From positions 558,001 to 622,000 of the forward strand of contig JAOWBW010000324.1 of the NCBI GenBank assembly GCA_026119855.1: a DNA stretch of 64,000 bases. The letters are read 5' to 3'. Every line of letters begins with the position of its first letter. Position 1 is the stretch's first letter. Shown one piece after another: positions 10,650 to 21,220 of the stretch. A program made the position numbers and the translations under genes. The notes beneath the pieces were generated by a model. The model saw only the letters and a list, made by a program, of their open reading frames with translations. It was not told where the DNA came from and made no database searches. The DNA comes from Campanula takesimana (lineage: Eukaryota > Streptophyta > Magnoliopsida > Asterales > Campanulaceae).

Positions 10650-11788
10650 AGAGGGAGCAGTAAGTGTTGCACCGCAAGAAGAGATGGTGCAAACCTGATC
10701 TGCTTAGCTCTTGGATCAGTAGAAGGAATTTGAGAGGAAGGAACTTGAGCAACTGAAGGCTTTCGCTTTGGAGCAGCAGGAAGATCATCAGTAGATACAA
10801 CCTTTGACTTCTTGACTTGAGCTTTATCGGCAGCTTTGACTAGCCTTCTCTTCTTTGGAGCTGCTGGAGTAGAATCAGCAAGAATCCTGTCAGCAACTGG
10901 AGCAGGAGTAGAAACGTCAGGAGGGGCTACATCAGCAACCTTGACAACTTTCTTTGCCTTCTTCTTTTTAGGAGTACCAGCAGCAGGAACAACAATTGTG
11001 CTGGTAGGAGCCTTCTTGGAAATCATATTCCAATCGGTAAGATTAAAGGATTTGAGCTTATCAAAGTCAAGACTAGGGGGTGCCGGTGAAGCCCTAACAA
11101 TTGCTGAGTTGCGCCTCAAGATGGTGCTAATCAGCATGTAGTGGCATCCTTTACCGGGGTGAGATTTGTTCTTTTTTCTATCCTCCTTATACTTAACGGC
11201 AGTAATGGCAATGACACTAAACAGGTAGGCACACCGGTTGAACTCTTCTTGCAATACGATGGCTGCCATTGCTTCAAACTGGACATCAGTAACATGGCTA
11301 TGAGAGCCAGATCTGCATACCAAACATCTATCCACAATCTCTGCAAGAGCAAAGAATCTTCTTCTGTAGTGAGCTTTGAGATGGTTATCTCCACTGAGTC
11401 TGGGACCGGTTCCCCTCATAAGGGTCCATGCCTTGTCCAAAGTCTGTTCATCAGTAATGGAGTCAGCACCCTCATTCCCAAGCAGAGGGAATACATCATG
11501 AATAGAAGAGGGAGTAACGGAGATAGGTACGCCGGCGATGGTTAAGGCGATGGAGACGAATATAGAGGAGTCATTGCGATCAGTGATGACGGAGGCATTT
11601 GAGAAGAACTCTTGAACTTGACCCAAAAATATAAACTCAATACCCATTGGAGAGATGAAGGAGTCTAGAAGAGAGCCAATCAGAAGATTCTTCAAGAAAT
11701 CACCGTCAAGGGTGTCGTCGAAGAAGGTGGAGTCAACATAGCCTCCATAGATATCCTTTTCGTTGCTAGACATTTTCTGCAAAATCAC
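10592..11788 (-). pseudogene. Env-like region, N-terminal ORF (plant-transposon-protein-like domain)
   Basis: This 398-codon ORF is the 5' part of the extra coding region downstream of pol. The first 230 residues look globular (FLGQVQEFFSNASVI, HYRRRFFALAEIVDRC), resembling the 'putative plant transposon protein' domain found in many plant retroelement ORFs; that match is from memory. After about residue 255 it becomes Lys/Ala/Pro-rich (TPKKKKAKKVVKVAD), possibly nuclear-localising or nucleic-acid binding. The last ~50 residues are probably read out of frame after a frameshift near 10,700. A second Met (MSSNEKD) six codons in is an equally good start. Confidence 0.65.
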
Positions 11789-12504
11789 TCAAAAGATCTC
11801 ATAAGTTAGAACAAAGTAGTTCAAAATAGATTGAAATGCAAGTGTAAAATCATCAAGTAGTTACCAGAAAATAGTGTTAACTCTGGTTGAAGAACGGAAG
11901 AGAATATGAAAGAAAATGAACAACACAAGCAGTAGAGATATCAAGAGAGAGTGAAGAGCGAAAAGATCAAGAGGATTTTAAGTGTAGCTTATATATGTTA
12001 TGGAAGAGAGAGAGAGAATAGAAAGGGTTTGCATGGGAGAAAGAGAAATAATAATGAGTTTAACTGTAGCGAATACCTCGGAGAACGTGCGCACACAATG
12101 CATTGAATGCACGAACCGGACGGTTTAATTTAGATGGTTAAACTTAGGAGAGAGAAAGGGGAGAAAAGGCAACAATAAAGTTAAAGTTACCTTTCTGATT
12201 TATCACAAAGAGTTGGGATAAATCTTTGACACGATTTGGGTAAGGCGGAGCACACACGTGTCAGAGAGAAGGTGTGACCGATTGTACCTTTGATTTGACT
12301 AAGCTTACGTCATGTGTCAGAGAATCCTTATCCGTTTGAATTGAGATCTACCGATGAATTTTGAATTTTGACAAATCGGCAAGACATGATTCGGCAAGTT
12401 GTTGATCAGCAAGATATTTATCGGCATGATGTTTGTCGGCAAGATAATTTTTGATCAGCTGATTTTATCGGCAGACTAACACAAGTAGCAAAGTCAGCAA
12501 AATT
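11789..12504 (-). other. Spacer between pol and env-like region with repeated TCGGCAAG motifs
   Basis: This 716-base interval has no ORF. Its pol-proximal part (about 12,365-12,480) holds about seven close variants of 'atcggcaagat' or 'atcagcaagat', spaced 10-25 bases apart. The same hexamer is abundant in the LTRs and in the coding regions. The env-proximal part contains purine-rich 'gagagagaga' around 12,005-12,050. A splice acceptor or promoter for the env-like ORF would be expected in this region but I cannot pinpoint one. Confidence 0.5.
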
Positions 12505-15500
12505 TTAACCATAATAATCAATCATACCTAGTTCACCTCTGAGGAATTCAAATCTTTTCTGATCTAAAGGTTTTGTCAGTATGTCTGCTCTTTGGTAGTC
12601 GGTATGAACTTTGAGCAGCACCACGTTTCCCTTTTCAACATGTTCCTTTAGAAAGTGATACTTGATGTCTATGTGCTTGGTTTTGGAATGCATGACCGGG
12701 TTGTTGAAAACTGAGATAGCAGATTGGTTGTCACAATAGATGAGACAAACTTGAGAAGGAACTTCATAGTTAACAAGCTGCTGCTTCATCCACAGAATCT
12801 GTGAACAGCAACTGCCGGCAGCTATGTACTCAGCTTCAGTAGTAGAAGTGGAAATTGATGCTTGCTTCTTACAGGACCAAGACACCAATCTATCACCAAG
12901 AAATTGGCAAGTTCCACTAGTACTTTTTCTGGTCACCCTACAAGCTGCAAAATCTGCATCTGAATAACCTATTAGATTAAAAGATGAATCTCTAGCATAC
13001 CATAACCCAAGGTTAGCAGTGCCACATAGATATTTAATGATATGTTTAACAGCTTGCAGATGGGATTCCCTAGGGTCAGCTTGAAACCTGGCACAAACAC
13101 AAACAGCAAACATAATATCTGGTCTACTGGCAGTAAGATAGAGGAGTGAGCCGATCATACCTCGGTAGAGTGTCATATCTACTTTCTTACCAGACTCATC
13201 CTTATCTAAGTGAATGTTAGTGCCCATAGGTGTGCTTTGAGAGTGAGCATTGTCAAAGCCAAACTTCTTGATTAATTCTTTTGCGTACTTGGCTTGACTG
13301 ATGAATATTCCCTCATTGGATTGTTTGACTTGAAGTCCAAGGAAATATGTTAGTTCACCCATCATGCTCATCTCAAACTTGCTCTGCATTAGCTTCTCAA
13401 ATCTCTTGCATAGTGATTCATTAGTAGAACCAAAAATAATATCATCGACATATATTTGAACAAACAATGAATGACCCTTGTGCTTGGCAACAAATAAAGT
13501 AGTATCGATTTTACCTCGAGTGAAACCTAAGCCATCACTAAGTAAGAACTTAGAGAGGGTTTCATACCATGCCCTTAGAGCTTGCTTTAGGCCGTAGAGA
13601 GCTTTCTTCAATCGGTAGACATGATCAGGCTTCTTGGAGTCCTCGAAACCAGGTGGTTGTTCAACAAACACTAGTTCTTGAAGTTCTCCATTCAAGAAGG
13701 CACTTTTCACGTCCATTTGATACAGTTTGAATTCTTTGAAGGCAGCATAGGCTAATAAAAGTCTTATAGCTTCCAATCTTGCAACCGGAGCGAATGTCTC
13801 ATCGTAGTCAATTCCTTCTTCTTGTCGGTAGCCTTTAGCAACTAACCTTGCTTTGTTTCTAATAATATTCCCAGCTTCATCCAATTTATTCCTGTAGACC
13901 CATTTTGTACCGATCACTTGTTGAGATGATGGTCTTGGCACTAGTTCCCACACATTGCATCTTTCAAACTGATTTAGCTCCTCCTGCATAGCTTCCACCC
14001 AGCCAGGATCAGCAAGAGCTTCTTCAGTCTTCTTTGGTTCTATATTGGAAACCATAGCAGATGAGAAGAGACTCTCGGTGAATGCTCTACTAAGGTTTCT
14101 TGACAATCTTGGTCCAAAGACATCACCAATCACATTTTCTAATGGATGATCACGAACTGGTCTAACTTCTCTCGGCACATCTTGTCTGACTGTATCTTGT
14201 TGGAGTGATTCTAAAGGAGGATCAAGATCAGCAGATGGAGAAGGAGAATTAGAGTTCTGGGTGTGAGGTGGATTAGATTGAGAGCTTGTTAGGAAGGGTC
14301 TTATAACAGAAATTGGTTGAGGGCTAGATCTGTCTTCAGGATGATCAGCAGAATTTGCATCGGCAAATGGATTATGAAAGTTATCGGTAAGATCATGTTC
14401 TGCCGATGATGGGAAATAGTGAGTATCTGCTGGTTCTTCTACTGAAATGACTGGATCAGCAGCTAGTACTTGACCTGCAGGGTTAGAATTACTGGATTCA
14501 CCTGTCTCATGAGCACTAGAAGCATTAGTACTATTTGGAGCCTTGTCAGACTCTAACAAATCAAATTCATCAAAGGTTACATGAACAGATTCAAAAATTT
14601 TCAAAAGTTTCTTATTAAAAACTCGAAAGGCCTTACTGTGTTTAGCGTATCCAACAAAGATTCCTTCATCAGCTTTCTCATCAAATTTACCTCTGTGCTC
14701 TTTACCATTGTAAAGCACGTAACATTTGCAGCCGAATATTTTGAAGAATCCAATGTTGGAGGTTCTGCCTCTCCAAAGTTCATAAGGAGTCTTGTTATGG
14801 AATTTGTTGATGAGAGATCTGTTCTGAGTGAAGCAGGCGGTATTGATGGCTTCAGCCCAAAAATATTTCGGCAGCCTTGCTTCAGCAATCATGGTCTTAC
14901 CAGCTTCAATGAGAGTTCTGTTCTTTCTCTCAACGACACCATTTTGTTGTGGTGTACCGGCAGCTGAGAAGTTGTGGTCTATGCCATGATCATCACAATA
15001 CTGAGCAATACCATTGTTCTTGAATTCAGTGCCATTGTCTGATCTCATGATGATGATATCGCTCTCCTTCTGGGTCTGTAGTAGTCTGAATAACTTGGTA
15101 GCAACGGCATATGTGTCATCTTTGTGACTGAAGGTTTCCACCCAAGTATATCTAGAGAAATCATCTACTACAACCAAGGTATATCTACTTCCCCCAATAC
15201 TTGTTGTAGTTGTGGGGCCAAATAGATCCATATGTAGCATTTGGAGGCACTTAGATGTTGACATGCAGGGCTTGCTTCGGAAGGATGATTTATGTTGTTT
15301 TCCAAGCTGGCAGGCCTTGCATTTCTTTGCTTGATCAGTAGACACTTGAGGCAGACCGGTAACCAGATTTGAACCGGCAAGCTTTGATAGATATTTGAAG
15401 TTCAAGTGACTGAGTCTCTTGTGCCATAGCCATGAGTTCTCACTTATGTTCTTAGCTACAAAACAAACATTAGCAACACCAGTAATAGCACTTAAGTCTA

Positions 15501-15933
15501 CTGCATAAATGTTACCTTTTCTTTTGGCAGTGAGAAGAGTTTCATTGGAAGCAATGTCTTTCACATAGCAACTGGAAGTAGTAAATACACATTGCATTCC
15601 TTTATCACAGAATTGTGATATATATAGAAGGTTATGTTTCAGACCATCCACAAGAGAGACCTTCTGTACAGTAACTGCACCTCTCTTGATGGTACCAATA
15701 CCGATGATATTTCCTTTGGCATTATCACTGAAAACCACTGGGGGACCTGATGCTTCTGAGATATCGGCAAGTAGATCTGCAAATCCTGTCATGTGTCTTG
15801 AACAACCACTGTCTAGAATCCATAAATCCTTGCTTGCACCAGTTGAGGCCATGAAGCATTCCTGAAATAAAACGGTATGCTTATGGTCCCCCTTATTCTT
15901 GGGTCCGAGGGTTAGTTCCTCTTTGGCAACCAC
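12505..15933 (-). CDS. Copia Pol: protease, integrase, reverse transcriptase, RNase H
   Basis: The 1142-codon frame is uninterrupted. Domains in order (residues from 15933): aspartic protease active site DSG at 41-43; GAG-pre-integrase zinc site H171, H176, C205, C208; integrase catalytic triad D236, D299, E335 (MDLFGP, RSDNGTEF, NGVVERKNR); a Ser/Pro-rich linker (about 460-625); reverse transcriptase from about 655 (FAPVARLEAIRLL, YQMDVKSAFLNG) with YVDD at 828-831; RNase H (D992 in YSDADFA, E1033 in TEAEYIA, D1068 in YCDNQSA) and a conserved C-terminal ILTKPL. All listed catalytic residues are present. Position 15933 is a GTG; an in-frame stop lies just upstream (15946-15948), so the gag-pol connection is broken by a frameshift rather than this being a true start. 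Confidence 0.95.
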   Translation of the reverse strand: MVAKEELTLGPKNKGDHKHTVLFQECFMASTGASKDLWILDSGCSRHMTGFADLLADISEASGPPVVFSDNAKGNIIGIGTIKRGAVTVQKVSLVDGLKHNLLYISQFCDKGMQCVFTTSSCYVKDIASNETLLTAKRKGNIYAVDLSAITGVANVCFVAKNISENSWLWHKRLSHLNFKYLSKLAGSNLVTGLPQVSTDQAKKCKACQLGKQHKSSFRSKPCMSTSKCLQMLHMDLFGPTTTTSIGGSRYTLVVVDDFSRYTWVETFSHKDDTYAVATKLFRLLQTQKESDIIIMRSDNGTEFKNNGIAQYCDDHGIDHNFSAAGTPQQNGVVERKNRTLIEAGKTMIAEARLPKYFWAEAINTACFTQNRSLINKFHNKTPYELWRGRTSNIGFFKIFGCKCYVLYNGKEHRGKFDEKADEGIFVGYAKHSKAFRVFNKKLLKIFESVHVTFDEFDLLESDKAPNSTNASSAHETGESSNSNPAGQVLAADPVISVEEPADTHYFPSSAEHDLTDNFHNPFADANSADHPEDRSSPQPISVIRPFLTSSQSNPPHTQNSNSPSPSADLDPPLESLQQDTVRQDVPREVRPVRDHPLENVIGDVFGPRLSRNLSRAFTESLFSSAMVSNIEPKKTEEALADPGWVEAMQEELNQFERCNVWELVPRPSSQQVIGTKWVYRNKLDEAGNIIRNKARLVAKGYRQEEGIDYDETFAPVARLEAIRLLLAYAAFKEFKLYQMDVKSAFLNGELQELVFVEQPPGFEDSKKPDHVYRLKKALYGLKQALRAWYETLSKFLLSDGLGFTRGKIDTTLFVAKHKGHSLFVQIYVDDIIFGSTNESLCKRFEKLMQSKFEMSMMGELTYFLGLQVKQSNEGIFISQAKYAKELIKKFGFDNAHSQSTPMGTNIHLDKDESGKKVDMTLYRGMIGSLLYLTASRPDIMFAVCVCARFQADPRESHLQAVKHIIKYLCGTANLGLWYARDSSFNLIGYSDADFAACRVTRKSTSGTCQFLGDRLVSWSCKKQASISTSTTEAEYIAAGSCCSQILWMKQQLVNYEVPSQVCLIYCDNQSAISVFNNPVMHSKTKHIDIKYHFLKEHVEKGNVVLLKVHTDYQRADILTKPLDQKRFEFLRGELGMIDYYG

Positions 15934-16049
15934 ATCTGGCCACCACTAAAGGATGTAACCTCAGTGGGTCCAGATAGGTGCTTCAAGAGGCATTCATGAG
16001 CCTTGTGACCATAATCAGAACAATTAGAACATCTTACTTGACTGATAGG

Positions 16050-18458
16050 CTATGGAGTCGGTAGAACGTCATTCTGTTTAGTCAGTGTATCGGCAGAACT
16101 ATGGAATTGAGCAGGCACAAACTTAGTAGGTTTAAAGGTGCTAGTGTTGCCTTTCTTTCCATTCTGTTTACCTTTGGCAGTTACCTTTTTAGGTACTTGT
16201 CCATCAGCAGCAGATGTGGTTAGAACGGCAGTACTAGCTCTGCTGATGTATTCACCAAGAATACCGTTATCGGCAGACTCAGCATCGGCAACCTTAACAT
16301 ATCTTTGTTTGTGCTTATCATTCCTTTTGTTCTGGTTCTTAGGATACTTCATTGCCACAGCATTGTATATTGGCTTAGCATCCTTATGTACTGAGTTAAC
16401 AGGACTACATTCAACTCTCTCATCCTTTTTCTCGGTCGCACAAGTTTCAGTAGAGCTACTGCTGCTGGAATCAAATCCTAACCCAGATTGGTCCTTATAT
16501 GACATTTGGGTCTGTAGGATTGTTTCAACATCAACTCTAGATTTTGTGTAAGAATCAACAATCCTTGAGAGATGATTGTTTCTTTTCACAAGATCTTCGA
16601 TCTGAGCTATCAATACTGCTACTTGGCTTTTGAGATCCAGGTTTTCTTTCTTTAGAATAACAGACTCAAGCTCATGTCCTTTGAGAACCTTAAGTTCAGA
16701 CACAAGCAAGTCATTCTCTGCAGAAATTCTATTGAAATCAGCAGCCATCACTTTATGAACGCTACTCAGCTTCTCATGATCAATAAAAAGTTCATCCATT
16801 GTCTCTACCATTTCAGCTTTGGATATCTCAGGAAAAGGGTCAGCTAAAATTTTGGTGGCAGAGTGAATAGGTTTGGGAGAGAAGTCAGGTAGAGAAGAGA
16901 TGGGTTTAGATAAGCTTTTGGCAATGCTGGGATGCTCGGTGAATGAGAATTTTCTGGTCATTGGTACGGGTTTAGGTTTGATGGCAGTGAATTGAATAGA
17001 GTTACACTGACCATAGAGAGAGGTTCCCACTTGGTGAACTCTGTATCCATTTGGGTTCTCTGCTTTGACACTAATCTCTTTGAAGTGTGGTTGAGGTCTT
17101 CCAGTAGCTTCTTCTCTGACTGGAGATCTTGGAGGAGATGGATCTCGGTATACTGGAGTCAGAAATGTGGATTTATCGGCATCTTCCATGTCTAGGGCGA
17201 CAAAGCTTACATCGGCATCTTCATCTTCATCGGCATCTTCATCTGAGTCAGTTTCACACCAAACCGGCAAGGCCTTTTCTGTGCTTTCATCGGCAACAAA
17301 GCTTCGAGACTTGGGATGTCTCTTGTTGAATGACTTCCTCACATACTCATATTTTGGTTGAGGACATTTAGAAGCAAAGTGACTAGGTTTTCTGCAGTTG
17401 AAGCAAACAAGATCACCTTTGTTGTTCTTTCCGTCGGTAGCACATGTTGAAGGTTTGTTGTAACTTGCTGGTTTTTGAAAAGTTGGTGTGAATTATTTTG
17501 GTTGCTGGTAGTTTCCTTTCTGCATCCTTTTGAAGTCCTTAAACCTTTTGTAGTTCCTAGCGAAGGCGGCAAATTCGTCTTCTTCCATAGGCTGTTCTGA
17601 GGTAATTTCAGGGGTTTTGGAACTGCAGGGTATTGGATGGGAATCTATAGGAGGGAACTTGTTTGAAGGGAAGGATATCTGTTACTGAGCTGTTAGAGAC
17701 AAGTTTTTGAAGTTTTTATCGAGAACGTTAAGTTTTTGCAGTTCTCTCTCATACAGAAATAGACTAGACACAAGATTCTGAATAGAAGTCTTGTTCAAGT
17801 CTCTCACTTCTCTAACAGCGGTGACCTTGGTATGATACTCATTTCCCAAAGAACTTAGAAAACGAATATTCAGGTCTTTCATAGTATAAATCTTTCCTAA
17901 TGAAGCACATAAATTACTTACCTCGCAGAATCTGTCGTAGGCACTCCTTAGTGATTCACCATCTTGTTTCTTGAAGGATTCAAACTCAGCAACACAATTG
18001 TAGAGTATGTTGTCCTTTACCTGCTCATCACCTTCAAAGTATGCAAGGAGCTTATTCCAGCATTCTTGAGCCGTGGATCACAAGTCAATGAGTTTATATT
18101 GCTTGTCGTCCAAACCACAAGAAATAATGTGGCATGCTTTTCCATCTAGGGCAGCTGAAAGTTTGTCGTCCTCAGTCCATTCCTCTCTTGGTTTCTCGAC
18201 CAAGGTATCTTCAATCTGAACATGGGTTTCTTGTTCAGTGTCACGATCAGCATGTTGTGTCAGCGGAGTGGAGGGAATAGGTCTATAGGTGGTTGAGACT
18301 TTTAAAGGAATGATTGGACCACCTTCTATGACCTTCATCAACCGATCATCGATTGAGTTCATATACTTTATCATACGAGATTTCCAGACACCAAACTCGT
18401 TGACATTTAACAACGGTATGGTAGTGATGTTAAATGACTGCATGATTTTTCCTGCCAT
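16050..18458 (-). pseudogene. Copia Gag with in-frame stops
   Basis: One frame can be followed from Met 18458 (MAGKIMQSF) to 16050. It is interrupted by stops at 18078-18080, 17682-17684 and 17493-17495 and ends at 16050-16052. The first part has the pattern of the copia gag (UBN2) domain, e.g. ECWNKLLAYFEGDEQV and GESLRSAYDRFCEV. A CCHC zinc knuckle (CFNCRKPSHFASKC) lies at 17364-17405. The C-terminal half (17342-16050) is acidic and has a coiled-coil-like stretch. A second CCHC knuckle (CSNCSDYGHKAHEC) follows just beyond the stop at 16050, so the original protein was longer. Each defect is a single change; sequencing error cannot be excluded for some. Confidence 0.85.
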
Positions 18459-18509
18459 GGTATCGGCAATACAAGCTGCAAAGCTTGGAAATTTCTTTCA
18501 AAATTCCAA

Positions 18510-18521
18510 GCTCTGATACCA
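18510..18521 (-). promoter_or_regulatory. Primer binding site, initiator tRNA-Met
   Basis: On the minus strand TGGTATCAGAGC begins two bases after the 5' LTR. It is the standard complement to the 3' end of plant initiator methionine tRNA used by copia elements, and it fixes the element's orientation and the LTR boundary. Confidence 0.93.
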
Positions 18522-18523
18522 AT

Positions 18524-19904
18524 TGTTAGGCCCAATTGGTAGGAAAATAGGCTAGAGGGGGGTGAATAGCCTTTTTAAAACTTTTACAAAGAAACACTTT
18601 TAAATGCAAAGTCACTTATCAGTTTGCAAACTATTATCAGTAAGCGCAGCGGGTAAAATATGACTTAGTTTTAACTCACACAAAATCAGTGTATAAAAGA
18701 TTTTCAGAGCTTAGTTTAAACACAGAGTTGTTTCTAAAAGTTCAATGCAGTTTCAAGAGATTGGTCAAAGGAAATAATGATGAATCAGCAAGAACAATAA
18801 TGATTTGCCGGTGATAGAGTTCAAACCGGTAAGGACAGTAAGTAACTGAAGACACAGAGATTTGGAGAGGTTCACAGTGTAAATACTGCTACGTCCTCTA
18901 CCAAGTTTGGTCAGAACTTGGATTTGGGTTAAGAACACTATTAAATATCCCTAGTCTATTACAAGCGCGGCTTTGCCGGATACAAAGACTAAATTCTAGA
19001 GATAGTTAATGAATCGTAAAACAAATATCTGACCAAGTGTATTTGAGCGGCAAGTTCAAAAGAACTTGTCTCACTCAGGTGGGTGTGTGAATAACTTAAA
19101 CAACGTATTTCTTATATGATCTAGTTCGGGAATACTAACAATGTTGTTTGAGTTGGTGCACAAGTGTATGTCCTATTAAATGATCTAATGATTATCTGGA
19201 CACAGAATGTTTGAGTCTTTAATGAATACTCAAAAACATTCAACTCTCTTCAATGCTCTATTTTCACCAACCTTCTTCAATGCTCCAAGTCCACTATTTA
19301 TAAGAGGAGTAAATGACTTGAGTCTTGTAGAAGAAGGCTTGCAATTTTGAATATCCAGCTGGGTAGTTGAGGAGCATTAAATGCGGTATCTTTAGCATTA
19401 ATGGCGAAGATATGTGGTACACGCATGCTCGTAAAAATCTGATGGGTAAAGACCCCTTTGTCTCAACCGGTTACCTGCAAAAAGCAAGTAGAGACAGAGT
19501 ATAGCTAAAAGTAGCTATGTGTCAGACGGCGCAGCAATCATTACAGAGCAGGTAAACTACTTTTAGATAAAACAGTAAGAAAGGACAGGGACAATCAGCA
19601 AGGTTGACTTAAGGTGAAACGATGTAACCTGACTGACAGTAGAGACTGTCTTTCTTTATCGGCAAGTTGAGAATGGAGTTGATCGGCAACTTGTTTATCA
19701 AGTTGATCGGCAACTAGTTTACTGGTCTGCTGATTTGCTTCCTCTTGCTGGTTTGCCTTGTTTGAAGAGTTGGAATACACTTGTGCTGGTCACCAAGAAT
19801 CCTAAGAATACCTTACAAAGGTTCTAATAAAATTGGGGGATCCTAAGTGATAACTATGATTGGGATTAAGCAATTCTATGTCCTAAACATATATTTGAAC
19901 AACA
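18524..19904 (-). mobile_element. 5' LTR of the SIRE/Maximus element
   Basis: The unit is 1381 bp, partner of 5795-7180. On the minus strand it starts TGTTGTTC and ends CCTAACA. By eye about 30 substitutions and a few short indels separate the two LTRs. A block near 19,668 ('gttgagaatggagttg') replaces one copy of the 'gttgtttatcaagttg' repeat found in the other LTR. Confidence 0.93.
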
Positions 19905-20107
19905 TGTTTTAATATATTTATATTCAACCAACCCCACCATTTAACCCCAGTCATTCTCTCTCTTCATTTTCCACCACTCATTTTATTCAACCAACACTAC
20001 TATTTACCCCACTCATTCTCTCTCTTCATTTTCTACCACACACCTACTACCTTTTCTTAATCCCCGTGTCCCAAAAATTGGTGACACTTCTGCTGGGACG
20101 GAGGGAG

Positions 20108-20225
20108 TATATATATATATATATCGTCAAAGAGCTCTTACTCAAACCGCAACTGGTGGTCCTTTCTACACGAGAGGTCAGAAGTTCGAACTCCACCAAC
20201 TGCAATTTCTAACACTTTAAAGTGC
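20108..20225. other. TA repeat and possible SINE-like tRNA-derived stretch
   Basis: A short TA run (20108-20123) is followed by about 100 bases containing AGTTCGAACTCC (20183-20194), which resembles the pol III B box of tRNA genes and tRNA-derived SINEs. No convincing A box, full cloverleaf or poly-A tail was found. The stretch ends in the 9-bp target site of the adjoining MULE. Confidence 0.3.
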
Positions 20226-20658
20226 GGGCCAATTGCAATTTGGTTACCTAAGTTTTACAAAATTTTGCAATTGGTTATCAGGTTTGTCAAGGTTGCTATC
20301 CGACTCCTAAGTTTACTGAACCGGAGCAATTGGGTGTAAATCTCGTTACACAGTTAAAAAACAAACAAAATCCCACCATGTGCGATTCACGTGTCTTTTA
20401 AACGAGGGTAAAAATGTCACTTAATATATCTGCCTGTTAGTTTCGTTAAATTTCAAACCTGATAACCAATGAGAATATAAACGTTTTTTTAATTACACCA
20501 CCACATCAACTAACTAAATCAAACAGCTACATTTCAACCAAAATTGCACAAGCCAGTCAACAATTATAGTAGAATTCAAAAATCCCAAACAGATTACACA
20601 ATCAATCATCAAATGTAATTACAAAAACAATAGCATCAACCATAACATAATCATATTT

Positions 20659-20895
20659 TCAAGAAAATTTCATACCAAGTGGGGCATCAAATTCCTCTGT
20701 ATTCTGAAAGAGAAGATTATCCCTCTCCTTCTCACGTTTTCTCATCTCAAGAAACAAACCCAGCTCCTCTTCTTTCTCTTTAATCAGAGAAGCTCTCAAA
20801 CTGTCCCCATTTTGTTGCCTATGTTTCGCCCCTGGGGCCGCGCCACCCCCTTGCATTCCCCTTTCCGGTGCCCTAAAACTTCGATTCATCTTCAA
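20659..20895 (-). pseudogene. Captured first-exon-like fragment of a plant gene
   Basis: The frame starts MKMNRSFRAPERG, has a Gly/Ala-rich stretch, then a highly charged helix (KEKEEELGLFLEMRKREK) and ends FDAPLG, directly followed by GTATGA, a plausible splice donor at about 20671. It resembles from memory the N-terminus of an uncharacterised conserved plant protein family that begins MNRSFR and has the same helix. In the MULE no further exon is seen, so it is a truncated capture rather than a working gene. Confidence 0.5.
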
Positions 20896-21220
20896 AACAA
20901 CAATATTTAACTCTCAAAATAGCATATTTATCCTCACCTAATTAACAGGAACCCCTCCCCTGCAAATCCCAAACTCAAAACCCTAACACACACCTCGTTT
21001 GTAGGCCAAACGGAATGCTCAAACGATGGACCCAGATCTGAAATTGAAGCTTAAATGCTTGTAATTAGTGACAATTTAAGCTGCATTTAATTTTCTCTCA
21101 ACAAAAAGAACGGTGCCCACATTTCAAAATCCTCTATAAAGCAGCAACCCCAGAAAAATTATACACTTGCATACATACATATATTATATGTGAATATATA
21201 GGTGTATACATATAAATACA

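Larger units (their letters stand above)
5795..19904 (-). mobile_element. Complete Ty1/copia retrotransposon, SIRE/Maximus type
   Basis: The element is 14,110 bp long, bounded by LTRs at 5795-7180 (3' LTR) and 18524-19904 (5' LTR), with TGTTT target duplications at 5790-5794 and 19905-19909. On the minus strand the order is 5' LTR, primer site, gag, protease-integrase-RT-RNase H, env-like region, polypurine tract, 3' LTR. Copia order (integrase before RT), the large size and an extra ORF region after pol are typical of the SIRE/Maximus lineage. The LTRs differ at roughly 30 positions by eye (about 2%), so the insertion is fairly recent, yet gag and the env-like region are broken. Confidence 0.93.
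5711..20107. mobile_element. Stowaway-like MITE split by the copia element
   Basis: The left part (5711-5794) begins CTCCCTCCATCC and the right part (19905-20107) ends GGACGGAGGGAG; both termini are flanked by TA. The subterminal 'agaagtgtcact' on the left has its inverse 'gtgacacttctg' on the right. Joining the parts after removing the retroelement and one target duplication gives about 282 bp, a normal size for this Tc1/mariner-derived MITE group. The right part has an internal direct duplication ('cattctctctcttcatttt' twice). Confidence 0.8.

Noticed and set aside
11141..11545. 134-codon plus-strand frame
   Set aside because: Antisense shadow of the env-like N-terminal ORF, with no recognisable motif.
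14581..14967. 128-codon plus-strand frame
   Set aside because: Antisense shadow of the copia pol integrase region; the minus-strand frame has all catalytic motifs.
16138..16551. 137-codon hydrophobic plus-strand frame
   Set aside because: Antisense to the gag C-terminus; hydrophobicity comes from the complement of acidic/Lys-rich codons.
20183..20194. tRNA-gene-like B box
   Set aside because: No cloverleaf, A box or terminator could be found, so I do not call a tRNA or a definite SINE.
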